NCBI GenBank assembly: GCA_900551505.1
Contig: URWK01000032.1
Coordinates: 1-10,103, forward strand
Length of the DNA stretch: 10,103 bases
Direction of reading: 5' to 3'
Origin: an uncultured Ruminococcus sp.
GTDB taxonomy: Bacteria > Bacillota > Clostridia > Oscillospirales > Ruminococcaceae
Shown: positions 7,888-10,103 of the stretch, one piece after another
How positions within the stretch are numbered: position 1 is the first letter of the stretch
Layout of the letters: each line of letters opens with the position of its first letter
The notes under the pieces: model-generated
Told to the model about the DNA's origin: nothing
The model's input: only the letters and a program-made list of their open reading frames with translations
Databases searched by the model: none
Made by a program: the position numbers and the translations under genes

Positions 7888-8847
7888 TCACACCTTTTCT
7901 TTCAGGTCGCTTAAATATGCAAAAATCGCAGTACCTACAGCGTTATCGCATGAAAATTCAGGTTCTGCAAAGTCAGCGTCAAATTCTTCCGTTATTTTTT
8001 TACGGATTATCGAGTTCGACATAACTCCGCCGGCATAGACAAGCGGTAAATCTCCGTATTTCTCAAGTGCGTATTTTGTCATTTCCCTTATGGTAAGGTA
8101 CACGCTCTCAAGGCAGTAACGGGCTACTTTTTCGTGCGGTTCGCCGTCCGCAATTAACTTCCTGCACTTGTTTTCCAGTCCTGCAAGACAACAATTGCCG
8201 TCTTTCAGGGTGGGTTTCATACCTTTTACTTTTCCCTTTGCGGAAAGGGCAAGTTTTTCAAGTTCTTTACCGCATGGAAACTGCAATCCGAGCATTAAAC
8301 CTGTTCTGTCAACGGCTTGTCCGGCTTTCAGGTCGAGAGATGTCGCTATTTCGGTAATCTTTATTATCTGTTCGTCATCGGGTTCGCATAAAAGACAATC
8401 CGTTGTCCCTCCGCTGACGTGAAAAGCTATAAACTTTTTTTTCCTTAAATCAAGCTTTTTCGCAGAGTAGAGAGCGGAAAGTATATGCCCCACCTGGTGA
8501 GATGTTTCAAATACTCTCGTGCCGTAAACCGCCGATATGCTTTCGGCAAGTCCTTTTCCGCAGAGAAAACACGGCATATATGACCCCTCAAGATTTCTCG
8601 GTCTGGCGGAAACTCCTATTGCTGACGGAACAATATTCCCGTATTCAGAAAAGAGATTCCGGAAGACTGCCGGAAGTTGCCTTGTGTGGTGAAATACCGC
8701 ATCACTTTGCCTTAAACCTGCTTCACCCGGCTTTACGGGGAGCAACATTTTTTTCTGAAAGGCGTTTTCCCCGTCAAATACCGCTACGGAAGTCGTATAA
8801 TTGCTTGTGTCGATACCGAGGAACAATTTTTCAGGCATTGTTTTCAT
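7888..8847 (-). CDS. Divergent TsaD/Kae1-family protein (peptidase M22-like paralogue)
   Basis: A 319-residue ASKHA-fold protein of the TsaD/Kae1 (formerly O-sialoglycoprotein endopeptidase) superfamily. TsaD makes the t6A modification of tRNA. Family landmarks: GIDTSNYTTS (11-20) for the first phosphate loop; HQVGH (117-121), matching the metal-binding HxxxH; VSGGTTD (144-150); AGQAVDRTGLMLGL (175-188); AGGVMSN (272-278); and DNAVG (301-305), whose Asp301 would complete the metal site. Compared with true TsaD, the first motif has NYTT where CDET is normal, so the conserved acidic pair is lost. The RPRNLEGSY segment (82-90) also differs from the usual GPGL-type loop. I therefore call it a paralogue rather than TsaD. 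It overlaps nusB by 17 bases at the chosen ATG (8 bases if the ATG at 8838 is used); neither has a good ribosome-binding site, so coupling is likely. Function unknown. Confidence 0.88.
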   Translation of the reverse strand: MKTMPEKLFLGIDTSNYTTSVAVFDGENAFQKKMLLPVKPGEAGLRQSDAVFHHTRQLPAVFRNLFSEYGNIVPSAIGVSARPRNLEGSYMPCFLCGKGLAESISAVYGTRVFETSHQVGHILSALYSAKKLDLRKKKFIAFHVSGGTTDCLLCEPDDEQIIKITEIATSLDLKAGQAVDRTGLMLGLQFPCGKELEKLALSAKGKVKGMKPTLKDGNCCLAGLENKCRKLIADGEPHEKVARYCLESVYLTIREMTKYALEKYGDLPLVYAGGVMSNSIIRKKITEEFDADFAEPEFSCDNAVGTAIFAYLSDLKEKV

Positions 8848-9481
8848 TTGCTTTCAGGCTTCTTGCATATGCTCCGAGAACACCATTTACAAAGGCTGTG
8901 TCTTCAGGCTGTGAGTACATCTGAGAAATCTTTACAGCCTCACTGATTGCGGAATTCATGCTTATATTTTTGCTTTCGTAATTTATTTCGTAGATGGCAA
9001 TTCTGAGTATTGCAACATTAATTCTGGCAATTCTCTTAAATTCTCTCTTAGGGCTGAACTTTGAAATTATGCTGTCTGTTTCTTCCGCATGGGCAAGTAC
9101 ATTTTCGGTAAGCTTCTTAACCTTGCTGTCTATATAGATTTCGCCCTTTTCTCTTACTATGTATATACCGATTACTTCATCAAGCAAATCCATATTTGAC
9201 CATATGCATTCTGAAATGTATTCCGGCTTTTCTATTCTGAGCAGTTCTGAAATCTTTTCCAAAAGTGCAATTGCTTTTTGTTTGTCTTCTTCTGTTTCAG
9301 CACTGTTCAGAACGATATTTCTGTTTGAGATAATATATTTTCCGAGCTGTTCCGGATTTGAGTCAATATTTGTCTGCTTTATTTCATCGGCTGTTGCATA
9401 GAGTTCTTCAAGCGGGTCTTCTCTGAGCAAATTCTCAAAAATAAGTTTAAATGCACAATCCCTTACTTCACTTCTTGTCAT
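8831..9481 (-). CDS. nusB: Transcription antitermination factor NusB, with enlarged central region
   Basis: NusB binds boxA RNA together with S10 (NusE) in rRNA antitermination. The ends match the family: TRSEVRDCAFKLIFE (2-16) is the first helix, and the C-terminal half has RIARINVAILRIAIYEI (150-166), NSAISEAVKIS (176-186) and FVNGVLGAYA (197-206). At 216 residues it is clearly longer than the usual roughly 130-165. The excess lies between about residues 35 and 115, a region rich in charged residues that reads as helical and includes Trp94. It has no stop or frameshift, so this seems to be a genuine expansion. A strong GGAGG lies 6 bases before the ATG, and the asp23-like gene ends 21 bases upstream. 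The Asp23 (YqhY)-nusB pairing is standard in Firmicutes. Confidence 0.93.
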   Translation of the reverse strand: MTRSEVRDCAFKLIFENLLREDPLEELYATADEIKQTNIDSNPEQLGKYIISNRNIVLNSAETEEDKQKAIALLEKISELLRIEKPEYISECIWSNMDLLDEVIGIYIVREKGEIYIDSKVKKLTENVLAHAEETDSIISKFSPKREFKRIARINVAILRIAIYEINYESKNISMNSAISEAVKISQMYSQPEDTAFVNGVLGAYARSLKANENNA

Positions 9482-9487
9482 ATTTAT

Positions 9488-9492
9488 CCTCC
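9488..9492 (-). promoter_or_regulatory. Strong Shine-Dalgarno site of nusB
   Basis: GGAGG on the minus strand, 6 bases before the nusB ATG at 9481-9479, in the 21-base gap after the Asp23-family gene. It fixes the start. Confidence 0.75.
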
Positions 9493-9502
9493 AAATAATT
9501 CT

Positions 9503-9844
9503 TTAATCAAATGCTATTCCTGAAACTGTTACATTGACTTTAGCTACTGTAATTCTTGTCATATTCTGAATGCTGGCTTTTACAATCTTCTGTATTTTTT
9601 CAGCGGTCTTTGTTATATTCACGCCGTATTTCAGCTTTACGGACAACGAAACTTCAATAATATCCTCAACAGGTTTGATTTTAACACTGTTTTTAGCCGG
9701 CTTCAGTATTGACATAAAAATATTCTGTTTATCTACCCCATAAACTTCTTCCATATCTTTCAATGCCTGCTCTGCAATTTCTGAAATTACATCTTCCGAG
9801 ATTCTCAATACGCCTTTTTCGGCTTTGCTGTTTTTCATTTCCAT
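9503..9844 (-). CDS. Asp23/Gls24 family protein (YqhY-like)
   Basis: A 113-residue cytosolic protein of the Asp23/Gls24 family. It opens with a short charged segment, then GVLRISEDVISEIAEQALKD (11-30), the typical first block. Next come an alternating strand pattern (about 50-70, VKIKPVEDIIEVSLSVKLKYG), an amphipathic helix (77-96), and the closing strand VAKVNVTVSGIAF (100-112), which is the family's characteristic end. Family members are abundant in Gram-positive bacteria. YqhY of Bacillus subtilis sits beside accBC and nusB and has been linked to acetyl-CoA carboxylase activity, which fits this position by synteny, although acc genes are not in view. The start is the ATG at 9844, with AGGAGG 6 bases upstream. 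A longer in-frame TTG reading from 9874 would bury that ribosome-binding site inside the gene and is rejected. This appears to be the first gene of the operon. Confidence 0.92.
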   Translation of the reverse strand: MEMKNSKAEKGVLRISEDVISEIAEQALKDMEEVYGVDKQNIFMSILKPAKNSVKIKPVEDIIEVSLSVKLKYGVNITKTAEKIQKIVKASIQNMTRITVAKVNVTVSGIAFD

Positions 9845-9850
9845 GATTGT

Positions 9851-9856
9851 CCTCCT
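9851..9856 (-). promoter_or_regulatory. Consensus Shine-Dalgarno site of the Asp23-family gene
   Basis: AGGAGG on the minus strand, 6 bases (ACAATC) before the ATG at 9844. It decides the start against a longer in-frame TTG candidate at 9874. Confidence 0.8.
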
Positions 9857-9902
9857 GATTATCAAGACTTTCAAAAATATGCCCTGAGTTTTATTGTTTC
9901 CG

Positions 9903-9922
9903 TGAAATGCTTCGCATATTCA
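9903..9922 (-). other. Small stem-loop in the operon leader
   Basis: On the minus strand, TGAA-T-ATGC pairs with GCAT-TTCA across a GAA triloop. This gives two 4-pair helices separated by one bulged T. No T-run follows, so it is not a terminator. It may stabilise the leader RNA or be chance. Confidence 0.3.
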
Positions 9923-9961
9923 TATATTTTCAGACGCTATTTCTTCATTATGACTTATGTT

Positions 9962-9990
9962 ATTATATCACATTCGACACTCTTTGTAAA
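9962..9990 (-). promoter_or_regulatory. SigA-type promoter of the operon, extended -10
   Basis: On the minus strand, -35 TTTACA (9990-9985) and -10 TATAAT (9967-9962) are separated by exactly 17 bases. TGA directly before TATAAT makes a TGn extended -10. The -35 differs from TTGACA at one base. It sits about 120 bases upstream of the first gene and points into the operon. It is the only strong promoter seen in an intergenic region of the window. Confidence 0.85.
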
Positions 9991-10000
9991 GTCGTATGTG
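9969..10000. promoter_or_regulatory. Inverted repeat around the promoter, candidate operator
   Basis: Plus-strand arms CACATTCGAC (9969-9978) and GTCGTATGTG (9991-10000) are reverse complements at 9 of 10 positions, with a 12-base spacer. The -35 lies in the spacer, and the inner arm supplies the TG of the extended -10 and ends one base before TATAAT. A dimeric repressor bound here would block RNA polymerase. The arms do not match a regulator site I can name (not ARG box, LexA or FapR). Confidence 0.5.
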
Positions 10001-10014
10001 TCAAAACGGCACTT

Positions 10015-10070
10015 AAAAAACGCAGGACGGGGGGGCATTTTATTTTTGAGAGAAAAAAAAAAAAACCCCG
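10015..10070 (-). terminator. Possible hairpin terminator of a gene beyond the right edge
   Basis: On the minus strand, CGGGG (10070-10066) can pair with CCCCG (10032-10028). Inside it, the T13 run can pair with the AAAAATAAAA segment around a short loop. A T6 run (10020-10015) follows, 7 bases past the stem. The gap between stem and T-run is larger than in a good terminator and the region is low complexity, so this call is weak. Confidence 0.25.
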
Positions 10071-10103
10071 CAAAAAAAAACCGCAAAAAAATAAGAACAC
10101 AAA
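10021..10103. repeat. Homopolymer-rich low-complexity tract
   Basis: On the plus strand this stretch holds a run of seven G (10029-10035), then A runs of 13, 9 and 7 (10053-10065, 10072-10080, 10085-10091) separated by CCCCGC and CCGC. No coding frame or known repeat is visible. The composition is unlike the rest of the window. It could be natural intergenic DNA or assembly/sequencing noise at a contig end. Confidence 0.6.

Larger units (their letters stand above)
9845..9955 (-). other. Operon 5' leader, about 110 bases
   Basis: This is the untranslated stretch from the expected transcription start (about 7 bases past the -10, near 9955) to the first ATG. It is AU-rich. It holds one modest stem-loop (9903-9922) and the ribosome-binding site, but no T-tract terminator and no riboswitch pattern that I recognise. 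Two tiny ATG reading frames (3 and 10 codons) lack ribosome-binding sites. The start point is inferred from promoter geometry only. Confidence 0.4.

Noticed and set aside
7888..8847. Calling the gene tsaD outright
   Set aside because: The CDET motif is replaced by NYTT and other loops differ, so a paralogue is the safer reading.
9845..9874. Longer N-terminus for the Asp23-family protein from a TTG at 9874
   Set aside because: The added residues encode the AGGAGG site of the ATG at 9844, have no family similarity, and the TTG has no ribosome-binding site.
9860..9950. Leader peptide or riboswitch in the operon leader
   Set aside because: The only ATG frames are 3 and 10 codons long without ribosome-binding sites or runs of one amino acid. 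No known aptamer pattern or terminator/antiterminator pair is visible.
9999..10004. Perfect TTGACA on the minus strand as the -35 box
   Set aside because: It lies 31 bases from the TATAAT. Nothing resembling a -10 occurs 16-18 bases downstream. The TTTACA at 9985-9990 has exact 17-base spacing.

Overview
The window is a conserved housekeeping gene cluster from a low-to-moderate GC Firmicute. Gene content and order match the nusB-ispA-dxs-tlyA-nadK-argR-recN neighbourhood of Bacilli and Clostridia. A Thr-rich linker on a surface lipoprotein, a TsaD-like paralogue beside nusB, and TTG starts behind good Shine-Dalgarno sites suggest a Ruminococcus-like member of the Clostridia. That placement is an inference from style and synteny, not a measurement.

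All eleven genes lie on the minus strand, so the cluster reads from right to left. The order is: Asp23/Gls24-family protein (YqhY-like), nusB, a divergent TsaD/Kae1-family protein, ispA, a divergent PAP2 (DUF212) membrane protein, dxs, tlyA, nadK, argR, recN, and a CAP-domain lipoprotein that runs off the left edge. Every gap is under 30 bases, and several junctions overlap: nusB/tsaD-like by 17 bases, dxs/tlyA by 41, tlyA/nadK as ATGA. This looks like one long operon. The only clear promoter is at 9962-9990 (TTTACA, 17-base spacer, TATAAT with an extended TG). It is embedded in a near-perfect inverted repeat that looks like an operator. A leader of about 110 bases follows. The right edge (10021-10103) holds only homopolymer-rich, low-complexity DNA.

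The genes group by function. Dxs and IspA supply isoprenoid precursors and a C15-type prenyl diphosphate, and the DUF212 phosphatase-like membrane protein lies between them. NusB and TlyA act on rRNA transcription and ribosome methylation. NadK makes NADP, ArgR controls arginine metabolism, and RecN acts in double-strand break repair.

The main departures from the usual layout are: no xseA/xseB between nusB and ispA, where only a TsaD-like paralogue sits; a NusB about 60 residues longer than usual; a CAP-domain lipoprotein after recN where spore-forming relatives have spoIVB and spo0A; and the palindrome around the operon promoter. I found no mobile element, CRISPR array, defence system, tRNA or rRNA. 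I do not see a clearly new biological system; the promoter palindrome and the TsaD-like paralogue are the best leads.
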